A stretch of 64,000 nucleotides of DNA from Paenibacillaceae bacterium. Lineage in GTDB: Bacteria > Bacillota > Bacilli > Paenibacillales > Paenibacillaceae. Both the position numbers and the translations under genes were made by a program. Under the pieces are notes generated by a model. That model was not told the origin of the DNA, searched no databases, and saw only the letters and a program-made list of their open reading frames with translations. Location of the stretch: the NCBI GenBank assembly GCA_900766135.1, contig CAAFUF010000031.1, forward strand, positions 28,815 to 92,814. Direction: 5' to 3'. Positions 53,450 through 61,090 of this stretch are shown here, one piece after another (position 1 is the stretch's first letter; every line of letters starts with the position of its first letter).

Positions 53450-54334
53450 ATGCCTAAAAAATTCGAAATCTCCAAGATATGGCTCAATCTGTTGTTCATC
53501 GTCTTATCCATCGTCGTCGTACTGCCGTTTCTGCTCGTGGTTGCGGTGTCGTTAACGGATGAGAAGACGATCACCAAGAACGGGTACCAATTCATCCCCG
53601 AATCGTTCAGCCTGGATGCCTATCGCTATCTGCTGGACGCTCCCGATATTTTGCTCCGGGCTTACGGGGTAACGATCACGGTCACCGTGATCGGAGCGTT
53701 AACCGGGCTGCTGCTGACCGCGATGACCGCCTACGTCATTTCCCGGCCGGATTACCGCTATAACCGGATCACAACGTTTTACGTGTTTTTTACGATGCTG
53801 TTCAGCGGGGGCCTCGTGCCTTCCTATATCCTGATGACGCAATACCTGCATCTGAAAGACAGCTTGCTGGCGCTCATCCTTCCGGTGCTTCTGTCGCCGT
53901 TCAACATCATGGTCATGAAAGGGTTCATGTCGAAAATCCCGCTCGAGATCATCGAATCGGCCAAAATTGACGGGGCGCGGGAGCTGCGCATCTTCTTCCG
54001 GATCATCCTGCCGCTGTCCACGCCGGCCCTGGCCACGTTGGGCCTGCTGATCTCGTTCACTTACTGGAACGAATGGTTCAACGGGATGTTGTACATCGAC
54101 GACCCGAGCAAAGTCCCGCTCCAATTGCTGCTGGTGCGAACCTTGAACAGCATCGAGTTCCTCACCTCCAATTCCGAGTTTACGCAGCAGCTCGGCATCG
54201 ATCTGGCAAGTTTTCCGAACAATTCGGCGCGGATGGCGATCGCCGTGCTGGCCGGCGGACCGATGCTTGTGATCTTTCCGTTCTTTCAACGATTTTTCGT
54301 GAAAGGGCTTACGGTTGGCTCCCTCAAGGGTTAA
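53450..54334 (+). CDS. Oligosaccharide ABC permease, LplC/YtcP type
   Basis: 294 residues with EAA-type loop IESAKIDGARELRIFFRIILP and the class-typical ending FFVKGLTVGSLKG. RBS AAGGAGGAGG just before ATG 53450. Channel partner of the 52409 product. Confidence 0.92.
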   Translation: MPKKFEISKIWLNLLFIVLSIVVVLPFLLVVAVSLTDEKTITKNGYQFIPESFSLDAYRYLLDAPDILLRAYGVTITVTVIGALTGLLLTAMTAYVISRPDYRYNRITTFYVFFTMLFSGGLVPSYILMTQYLHLKDSLLALILPVLLSPFNIMVMKGFMSKIPLEIIESAKIDGARELRIFFRIILPLSTPALATLGLLISFTYWNEWFNGMLYIDDPSKVPLQLLLVRTLNSIEFLTSNSEFTQQLGIDLASFPNNSARMAIAVLAGGPMLVIFPFFQRFFVKGLTVGSLKG

Positions 54335-54365
54335 CATAAAACAAATATGTACAGGAGGTCACACA

Positions 54366-55904
54366 ATGAGAAAACGATGGTTAGGAATGTTGGCGCTGGT
54401 CTTGCTGGCCGCAACCGTGTTTGCCGGCTGCGGCGGTAACGGCAACGGTGCCAACGGCGGAAATGCCGGGAACGGCGGGGACAGCGCGAACGCCCCGACG
54501 GTGGAAACGGGAAGCGCAAGCGAGCTTGAGCCGGTCACGTTGACCTGGTATTATCCGCTGTCGCAGCTGCAGGCCGACCAGGATAAGGTACAGGACGCGG
54601 TGAACCAAATCGTGAAGGAAAAGCTGAACGCCACCGTCAAGCTGGTTCCCATCGCTATCGGCGATTACGTGCAGAAGATGAATACCGTGCTCGCCGCGGG
54701 CGAGAAGTTCGACATTCTTTGGACCGGCTACATGCTGAAACCGGAGGAGCTGGTGCGCAAAGGCGCGCTCCAACCGATCGACGAGCTGCTTGACAAGTAC
54801 GCTCCCGAATTAAAAGCGGATGTCCCGCAAGTGATGTGGGACGGCCTGACCGTCGACGGGGAAATCTACGGCATTCCGAACCAGCAGATCAACGGCAACC
54901 GCTACGGTTATATCGTGCAGAAACGGTTCGCCGATAAATACGGGCTGGATCCGGCATCCATCCAAAAGATTGAAGACATCGAGCCGTTCCTGGAGCAGGT
55001 TAAGCAAAACGAACCGGATATGATCCCGTTCGGCAATTTCGGCAACTACTTCGACTTCATTCCGCAGGTCCATGACGACCAGTATTGGGGCGTTCCGGGC
55101 GTCGACAATCATTTTTACATCAAGACGAATGATAAGACCTACACGCTGCAGCGGTATCCTGAAGCCGAGCTGGACAATTACCGTCTCGTCAGCAAATGGT
55201 ATAAGCAAGGTTACATTTACAAGGATGCGGCCACGGCCAAGTTCGAAGATTTTCAAACCAAAGGGCAGATCGCGGTTCAATTCGATGTGACGCTGAAGCC
55301 CGGCGTGGAGGCCGAAGTGAAGGCGAAGAACGGCGGCAACGACGTCATCGTCATTCCGCTCAGCGACTGGTACACCAACGGCTATTCGGCGGCCACCAAC
55401 CAATCGATCAGCCGGACATCGCCGAATCCGGAACGGGCGATGATGCTTCTGAACTTGGTCAACACCGACAAGGAGCTATACAACCTGCTGTGCAACGGCT
55501 TGGAAGGCACGCATTACGAGAAGCTTAGCGGCGAATACATCAAGGCGTTGCCGGATTCCCGCTATAAGCCTAATATGGACTGGGTTTTTGGCAGCGTATT
55601 CAATTCCTACCTGAAGGAAGGACAGCCGGAAAACGTGTGGGAGGAAACGAAGAAAATCAATGCGAATGCCGAGGTCAATCCCATTGGCGCCTTCAAATTC
55701 AATTCCGAGCCGGTTAATACGGAGATCGCGAATCTGAATGCCGTATGGGGCGAGTATAAAAGAGGGATTCTTACCGGCACGCTGGACTTCGACGAAACCT
55801 GGCCCGTGTTATACGGCAAGCTGAAGGAAGCGGGCGAAGACAAATACGTGGAAGAGGTTACGCGCCAATTCGAAGCGTTCCTGAAGGAACAAGGATTAAA
55901 GTAA
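54366..55904 (+). CDS. Oligosaccharide-binding lipoprotein
   Basis: 512 residues from ATG 54366 after AGGAGG; the longer ORF begins inside the permease end. Lipobox FAGC with lipidated Cys22 and a Gly/Asn-rich linker. The binding fold has a PVTLTWYYPLSQLQADQ start and MLLNLVNTDKELYNLL towards the C-terminus. It delivers the ligand to the two permeases before it. Followed by a hairpin that isolates it from the beta-helix enzyme gene. Confidence 0.9.
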   Translation: MRKRWLGMLALVLLAATVFAGCGGNGNGANGGNAGNGGDSANAPTVETGSASELEPVTLTWYYPLSQLQADQDKVQDAVNQIVKEKLNATVKLVPIAIGDYVQKMNTVLAAGEKFDILWTGYMLKPEELVRKGALQPIDELLDKYAPELKADVPQVMWDGLTVDGEIYGIPNQQINGNRYGYIVQKRFADKYGLDPASIQKIEDIEPFLEQVKQNEPDMIPFGNFGNYFDFIPQVHDDQYWGVPGVDNHFYIKTNDKTYTLQRYPEAELDNYRLVSKWYKQGYIYKDAATAKFEDFQTKGQIAVQFDVTLKPGVEAEVKAKNGGNDVIVIPLSDWYTNGYSAATNQSISRTSPNPERAMMLLNLVNTDKELYNLLCNGLEGTHYEKLSGEYIKALPDSRYKPNMDWVFGSVFNSYLKEGQPENVWEETKKINANAEVNPIGAFKFNSEPVNTEIANLNAVWGEYKRGILTGTLDFDETWPVLYGKLKEAGEDKYVEEVTRQFEAFLKEQGLK

Positions 55905-55963
55905 CCGGATCTACCAGTGTTCAGACACGTGGAGCGGAGATAGGGAGAAACCCGCTGTGAGGG

Positions 55964-56003
55964 ACGGCTTTGCCGCAGCACTTTGGGGCAAAGCCGTTTA
56001 GTT
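55964..56003 (+). terminator. Hairpin after the third lipoprotein gene
   Basis: A perfect 11-bp stem: ACGGCTTTGCC (55964-55974) with GGCAAAGCCGT (55987-55997), followed by TTAGTTCTC, a poor T tract. Termination is probably partial. Confidence 0.6.
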
Positions 56004-56029
56004 CTCATGCGAAAGGATGAAGCAGAGCG

Positions 56030-59000
56030 ATGAAGAAAAAGAGTTGGCTCACGTTCATGATCGCCAGTCTGTTATTCACGTTAAGTCCTGTAGCACCGTC
56101 AGCGGTTTCCGCGGCGGAAAACGGCCATCCCGGCCATCCCGGCAATTCCGGCCATCCCCGCGCCACGGTTTATTACGTGGCCACCAACGGCAAAGATTCC
56201 AACAACGGGAGTAAGAAGGCTCCGTTTCGGACCTTGGAGAAAGCACGGGACGCGATTCGGGAACTGAAAGCGAAGAAGGGGCTGCCGCCCGGAGGCGTCA
56301 CGGTGTATTTGCGCGAAGGCCGCTACGAGCGATCGGCGAGCTTCGAGCTGCGGGAACAGGATTCGGGCGCTGCGGGCAAACCGATCACCTACGCGGCGTA
56401 CCCCGGCGAGAAGGTGGTCATCTCCGGCTCCGAACGACTGGAGAAGTCCGCATTCGTTCCGGTAGCCGACGAGGCGGTGCGAAGCCGCATCATCAGCCCC
56501 GAAGCACGGGAGAAGGTGCTGGTGGCGGATTTGGCGGCGCTTGGCCTCACGGACTATGGGAACTTAAGCCGGCATGGGTATTATCTCGCCAACGATCTGA
56601 GCGAGGTTCCGCCGATGGAGTTGTATGTCAACGGGCAGGGCATGACGCTGGCGCGCTGGCCGAACGAGGGCACCGTTCAGATGGACGAAATCCTGGATCC
56701 CGGCCCGACGCGGAAAGACCCGGACGGGGAAGTGCATAAGCGAGGGGGGACGTTTACGTACACGTATGATCGTCCGCAATACTGGACGCAGGCGGACGAC
56801 ATTTGGCTGGATGGGATTTTCGGCTATAGCTGGGAGTGGTCGTACAACAAAATCGCCTCGATCGATACCGCCGCCAAAACCATTACGCTCCGTTACGGAG
56901 AGATGAGCGGGATCTTCAAGAACTGGTATCCCGACTTCCATTTCGCGCAAAACCTGCTGGAGGAAATCGACATGCCCGGCGAGTATTACATCGATCGTTC
57001 GGCCGGAAAACTGTATTTTCTGCCGAATGCGGAATTCATGACGGCCGATCCGACGATCGAGGTGACGATGCTGAAATCGCCGATGATCAACGCGCTGAAC
57101 GCTTCGTACATCAACTTCTCCGAGCTGGTCCTGGAGAATGGCCGCGATTCGGCAGCGGTGTTCATGGGCGGCAGCCATATGAAGATCCAAAACAGCGAAA
57201 TTCGCAACTTCACCAACAGCGGCGTGCTGGTGAACACCCAAAGCCGGTTCTATTACAACGACTTCGAAGGCGTCCCCGGCACGGACCACGCGATCGAAAA
57301 TACGCATATCCATCATATCGGCGGGACGGCCGTGACCCTGACGGGCGGCGACAAAACGACGCTCTCGCCAGGCAGAAACGTCGTGAAAAATTCCCATATC
57401 CACGATTTTGCCTATTATCACAAGGCTTATAATCCCGGCGTTCTGCTGTCGGGCGTGGGCAACCGAATGGAACACAACGAGCTGCATGATGCGCCCCATC
57501 CCGGCGTGTTGATTTTCGGCAACGACCATGCGGTGGAATACAACAACATTTACGATGTATGCAAAACGTTCTCCGACCTCGGCGCGATCTACATGAACGC
57601 GGGCGAAACGCCGCAGGAGCGGGGGACCGTCATCCGGCGCAATTATTTCCATCATATCGGGGAGACGAAACCCGGGGTCGAAGGGGTTTATCCCGACAAT
57701 TTTACGATGGGACTGACGATCGATGAGAACATTTTCTATAAAATGGGCAATTCGGCGATCAAAAACAACGGGGGCTCGCACATCCTGACGCGCAACAATA
57801 TCTTCGTGGACAGCAAGGTGCCCTACGATTACGCGGATTTGTATCTCGGCGACGATCCGGACGATCAGGTGCCGAAGAATTACATGCCGAAGTGGCAGGC
57901 CCTGTTCGCGGCCAACAACAACTTTGCGGGCACGCCTTATTTGGAGAAGTATCCGGAACTGGCCGATTTCTTCACGGAAAACCGCTACTATCCCGACACG
58001 AACACGTTTCAGGGCAATGTGATCTACAATCCGGTGGTTCCGCGCAGCACGACGACTAATGAACACGGGGCCTACGACAAATTCGGGCTGGTTCAATATG
58101 CTGACAACTGGGTGGCGGCGGCGGACCCCGGCTTCGTTGATCTGGCGGGCGGGGACCTGTCGCTGCGTCCGGATGCGCAAGTGTTCCAGCAAATTCCCGG
58201 GTTTCCGAACATTCCGTTCAATGAAATCGGCATCCTAGGCAAAGCGGGTACGACCCTCGGTCAAGACAGCTACCCGGTACAGGGCGTCGCGGTTTATGAC
58301 GACAACGTCACGGTTGACCGCTGGAAAACGGTGAAGCTGCAGACCGCGGTCCTGCCCTGGAATGCCGACAATCCGGCGCTGACCTTCACCTCCGCCGACC
58401 CGGCTATCGCTTCGGTTGACGGTAGCGGCGTTGTCACAGGCCTGGCGGTAGGTCAGACCGTGATCACGGTGGCGTCGGCGGAAAATCCGCAGTTCACGGC
58501 CACGGTGAACGTCACGGTGGAAGCCGGCGACGGCGTAATGGACTTCACCGATTTCGAATCGGGGGCGAACGGCTGGCCTCAGGATGCGAACCGAAGCATC
58601 GTGAAGGAAGGGGAGAACCGCTGGTATAAAGTGTTGAACGGAGCCTCGGCGCTGAGCTCCAAGTCGTTCTCCGAATACGAGCTTAGCTTCAAGCTGAAGA
58701 CGCCGGAGACGATTGGAAACGCTGCGACCTTGTACATCTTCGACCGTCAGGTCGGCAGCGGGTCGAGCCGGATCGGCTACAAAACCCGGGCGGACGGCAG
58801 CTCGGCCTGGCTGCTGTACGATCCCGCATGGGCGATTCTGAAGGAAGTGAAACTGCCGGGCCACGATTTACAGCCCAACACGGAATATGAGGTCAAAATG
58901 CTCGTCAAAGGCGGCGACATCAGCGTGTATGTGGACGGCGGACTTCGGTTGAAGGGCCATGATCCGGGTCACAACGCTGAGGGAAAAGTCGGGTTCTACG

Positions 59001-59836
59001 TCGCCGGCGTCAGTCACATGCTGTTTGACGATATCCGGTTTAAGGCGCTGTCGACGGAATTGGCCGGCATCCTTCCCGCTGAAAGCCATGTGCGGATGGT
59101 TCCCGGAGAACAGCGGCAATTGCAGCTCACGTTCGACCCCTCGGATACGCCGGAGACGGAGGTGACCTGGCAATCGGCCGATCCGGCGGTGGCGACGGTC
59201 GATGCCATGGGCGTCGTGAACGCCGTTTACGAAGGGGAAACGATCATCACGGCGGTGTCCGCGGTGAATCCGCTCATCAAAGCGGACATCTCGGTCACCG
59301 TATCCAACGTGATGCATGAGACGGACTTCGAAAACGGCGGCAACGGCTGGCCGGTCGATCCGAACCGCAGCATCGCGGCCGATCCCGACGGGAACCGGCG
59401 CTACAAGATCCTGAACGGCGCTACGGGGCTGCTGGATAGAGACTTCGAGTCCTATGTGCTGGAGTTCACGCTGAAAACCCCGGCCGCGATGCCTGAGAAC
59501 GGCGGCGTGATGTATATTTTCGACCGCCAGGATTCCGCCGGCTCCACCCGCATCGGATATCGGACGCGGGCGGACGGGACCTCCGGCTGGATCCTGTATG
59601 ACACAAGCTGGCAGAAGCTGGCGGAAGCCGACCTGCCAGGCCTCGACCTGCAGCCGGATACGGAATATGCGGTGAAGGTGGTCGTGAAGGACGGTGACAT
59701 CGCCGCTTATGTAGACGGTTCGCTGCGAATCGCCGGCACCGATCCGAACCACCGGCCGTCGGGCAAGGTTGGGTTTTACGTCAGCGGGTTTGATTATCTG
59801 CTGTTTGACGATATTCGGATATCGTTGAATCCGTGA
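56030..59836 (+). CDS. Secreted right-handed beta-helix enzyme with duplicated C-terminal modules
   Basis: 1268 residues. The signal peptide ends near residue 28 (AVSAAEN), then a His/Gly/Pro-rich linker. Residues about 45-740 form a parallel beta-helix that opens with YYVATNGKDSNNG and PFRTLEKARDAI, as in GH141-like and polysaccharide lyase-like enzymes. Its turns carry many Asn-His repeats (ENTHIHHIGG, KNSHIHDF). The tail is a twofold duplication: Ig-like Big2 domain plus LamG-like module at about 745-1005 and again at 1006-1268. It is extracellular and probably feeds the third importer. GH141 alpha-L-fucosidase, xylanase or lyase activity are all possible. Confidence 0.78.
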   Translation: MKKKSWLTFMIASLLFTLSPVAPSAVSAAENGHPGHPGNSGHPRATVYYVATNGKDSNNGSKKAPFRTLEKARDAIRELKAKKGLPPGGVTVYLREGRYERSASFELREQDSGAAGKPITYAAYPGEKVVISGSERLEKSAFVPVADEAVRSRIISPEAREKVLVADLAALGLTDYGNLSRHGYYLANDLSEVPPMELYVNGQGMTLARWPNEGTVQMDEILDPGPTRKDPDGEVHKRGGTFTYTYDRPQYWTQADDIWLDGIFGYSWEWSYNKIASIDTAAKTITLRYGEMSGIFKNWYPDFHFAQNLLEEIDMPGEYYIDRSAGKLYFLPNAEFMTADPTIEVTMLKSPMINALNASYINFSELVLENGRDSAAVFMGGSHMKIQNSEIRNFTNSGVLVNTQSRFYYNDFEGVPGTDHAIENTHIHHIGGTAVTLTGGDKTTLSPGRNVVKNSHIHDFAYYHKAYNPGVLLSGVGNRMEHNELHDAPHPGVLIFGNDHAVEYNNIYDVCKTFSDLGAIYMNAGETPQERGTVIRRNYFHHIGETKPGVEGVYPDNFTMGLTIDENIFYKMGNSAIKNNGGSHILTRNNIFVDSKVPYDYADLYLGDDPDDQVPKNYMPKWQALFAANNNFAGTPYLEKYPELADFFTENRYYPDTNTFQGNVIYNPVVPRSTTTNEHGAYDKFGLVQYADNWVAAADPGFVDLAGGDLSLRPDAQVFQQIPGFPNIPFNEIGILGKAGTTLGQDSYPVQGVAVYDDNVTVDRWKTVKLQTAVLPWNADNPALTFTSADPAIASVDGSGVVTGLAVGQTVITVASAENPQFTATVNVTVEAGDGVMDFTDFESGANGWPQDANRSIVKEGENRWYKVLNGASALSSKSFSEYELSFKLKTPETIGNAATLYIFDRQVGSGSSRIGYKTRADGSSAWLLYDPAWAILKEVKLPGHDLQPNTEYEVKMLVKGGDISVYVDGGLRLKGHDPGHNAEGKVGFYVAGVSHMLFDDIRFKALSTELAGILPAESHVRMVPGEQRQLQLTFDPSDTPETEVTWQSADPAVATVDAMGVVNAVYEGETIITAVSAVNPLIKADISVTVSNVMHETDFENGGNGWPVDPNRSIAADPDGNRRYKILNGATGLLDRDFESYVLEFTLKTPAAMPENGGVMYIFDRQDSAGSTRIGYRTRADGTSGWILYDTSWQKLAEADLPGLDLQPDTEYAVKVVVKDGDIAAYVDGSLRIAGTDPNHRPSGKVGFYVSGFDYLLFDDIRISLNP
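58264..59836 (+). repeat. Twofold module duplication inside the beta-helix gene
   Basis: Two units of about 262 codons (58264-59046, 59047-59836). Each has a Big2 Ig-like domain (SADPAIASVD and SADPAVATVD) and a LamG-like module (FESGANGWPQDANRSI and FENGGNGWPVDPNRSI). Divergence is clear, so the duplication is not recent. Confidence 0.75.
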
Positions 59837-60077
59837 AGTTAGGGGCGAGGGAAGGTACGGCAGGCACGGCAGGCACTGCTTGACAAGCAAGTTACTGCAC
59901 TTTCGGCGGGCGGGCCGGTTCGAACAAGTAGTATTCGAATTTTCGAGTGCGTTTCCTCGATATTGGCTAGAATGTGCGATTCAATGCGATTTTTTAAACA
60001 GAATACGGGCCTTCGTGTTCCATAAGCTGCAAGGGGGATGAAATTTAAAGCCGTCCTTGCTTACCGCCACGAAAAAC

Positions 60078-60250
60078 TGCAAAAGTGCAGGAATTTCCGC
60101 CATTCTTTAAGATTACGGCTAAAAAGATGCAAAAGTGCAGGAATTTCAGGCTAAATTGCCGATAATTGCGATTTTTACCTTAAAAACTGTATTTTTGCAG
60201 GTATTTGCGATCGTTTGGCCGATTCCGAAGAAAAAACCTGCACTTTTGCA
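60078..60250. repeat. Array of TGCAAAAGTGCAGGAATTTC repeats in a gene-free stretch
   Basis: Two identical 20-base copies (60078-60097, 60128-60147) lie 50 bases apart, a decayed third copy is at 60188-60206, and an inverted copy of its core is at 60237-60250. The core TGCAAAAGTGCA can fold into a small TGCA hairpin. The stretch 59837-60340 shows no convincing gene. Likely a genus-wide intergenic repeat; role unknown. Confidence 0.65.
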
Positions 60251-60342
60251 TCAATTCCTCGAAACCGCTGGGAAAACTTCGGAGCTCTACAGGTTTCCGG
60301 GAAGCATTAATGCAACGGTAGTGTTGAAATCGACGTAAACGG

Positions 60343-60376
60343 GGGGAATCTATGCGACTTTTCGTATAGATTTCCC
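60343..60376 (+). promoter_or_regulatory. Leader hairpin or operator before the 60398 gene
   Basis: GGGGAATCTAT (60343-60353) pairs with ATAGATTTCCC (60366-60376) with one mismatch or G-U pair, ten bases before the RBS. TTGAAA at 60324 is a possible -35 with no good -10. Confidence 0.4.
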
Positions 60377-60397
60377 AAAGCGATCGGGAGGTTGACC

Positions 60398-61090
60398 ATG
60401 AAACGGTACATATACCGGGCCGAAGCGGAAAAAGCTGCGGTGCCGGCGGAGATCTGGCGGGGGCCGGAGATTTCCCTTGCGCTGGCCGATGCGATGGAAC
60501 GGCTGAAGGTGGATCATCTCAGCTTGTTCGCCGACGGGAATCAGTTCTATCTCTATTATGAATGCTTGCGGGAGGCGGTTCCGCCGGAGCAGCTGCTGAA
60601 GGCTGCCGACGAGAGGCTGACCGTTTGGCCGGGAGGAGAAAGGGAGCGGCGTTGGGCGCCGATGACGGATATTTTTCATTACCATCAACCCGTTTCCGAT
60701 ATGACCTGGCGGCGTTCGGATCACTTGGCCGAACCTTACGGAAGGCTGGCCAGGCTGAAGCCCGAAGAAGCCGCGAGCTATATCTACCACCATTATCAAT
60801 ATCAAGAGGAAAAGCCGGGCGACGGGGACAAATACGGCATCATCGGCCAACATGAGAGTTTGTTGTTTTTCTATTCGGAGCAGCCTGCGACCTTAGAGCC
60901 CGCAACCTACGAAGGGAAGCTGAACACGTCGCTCAAGCCGGTACGCTGGGCCGAAGCGATGGAACCGCACTTTATCCCGTGGACGGGAGTTCCGGCAGGA
61001 CAGGAGCTCTGGCGAAAGCTGGAGCTTGTGCTGCACGCGGCGTTCCGCCGGACGGAGGAGGAGACACGATGCGTCATACGTTATGCCTGA
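60398..61090 (+). CDS. Possible L-rhamnose mutarotase-like protein, C-terminally extended
   Basis: 230 residues from ATG 60398, six bases after GGGAGG. The N-terminal about 100 residues (LKVDHLSLFADGNQFYLYYECL) resemble the dimeric alpha/beta barrel of L-rhamnose mutarotase, which interconverts sugar anomers. The C-terminal about 120 residues are rich in His, Tyr and Trp and unassigned. RhaM itself is only about 105 residues. Its end overlaps the GH2 gene by 22 bases, so the two are translationally linked and probably act on the same sugar. The assignment is tentative. Confidence 0.5.
   Translation: MKRYIYRAEAEKAAVPAEIWRGPEISLALADAMERLKVDHLSLFADGNQFYLYYECLREAVPPEQLLKAADERLTVWPGGERERRWAPMTDIFHYHQPVSDMTWRRSDHLAEPYGRLARLKPEEAASYIYHHYQYQEEKPGDGDKYGIIGQHESLLFFYSEQPATLEPATYEGKLNTSLKPVRWAEAMEPHFIPWTGVPAGQELWRKLELVLHAAFRRTEEETRCVIRYA

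Noticed and set aside
56564..58192. 542-codon antisense ORF over the beta-helix gene
   Set aside because: Repetitive Asn/His helix turns and GC-rich codons keep the reverse frame open; it shows no recognisable fold or start.
60078..60250. CRISPR array
   Set aside because: Only two exact copies, one decayed and one inverted; spacers are not uniform, and no cas genes are present.
60135..60338. 67-codon ORF in the second repeat cluster
   Set aside because: It is made of the TGCA repeats and lacks an RBS.
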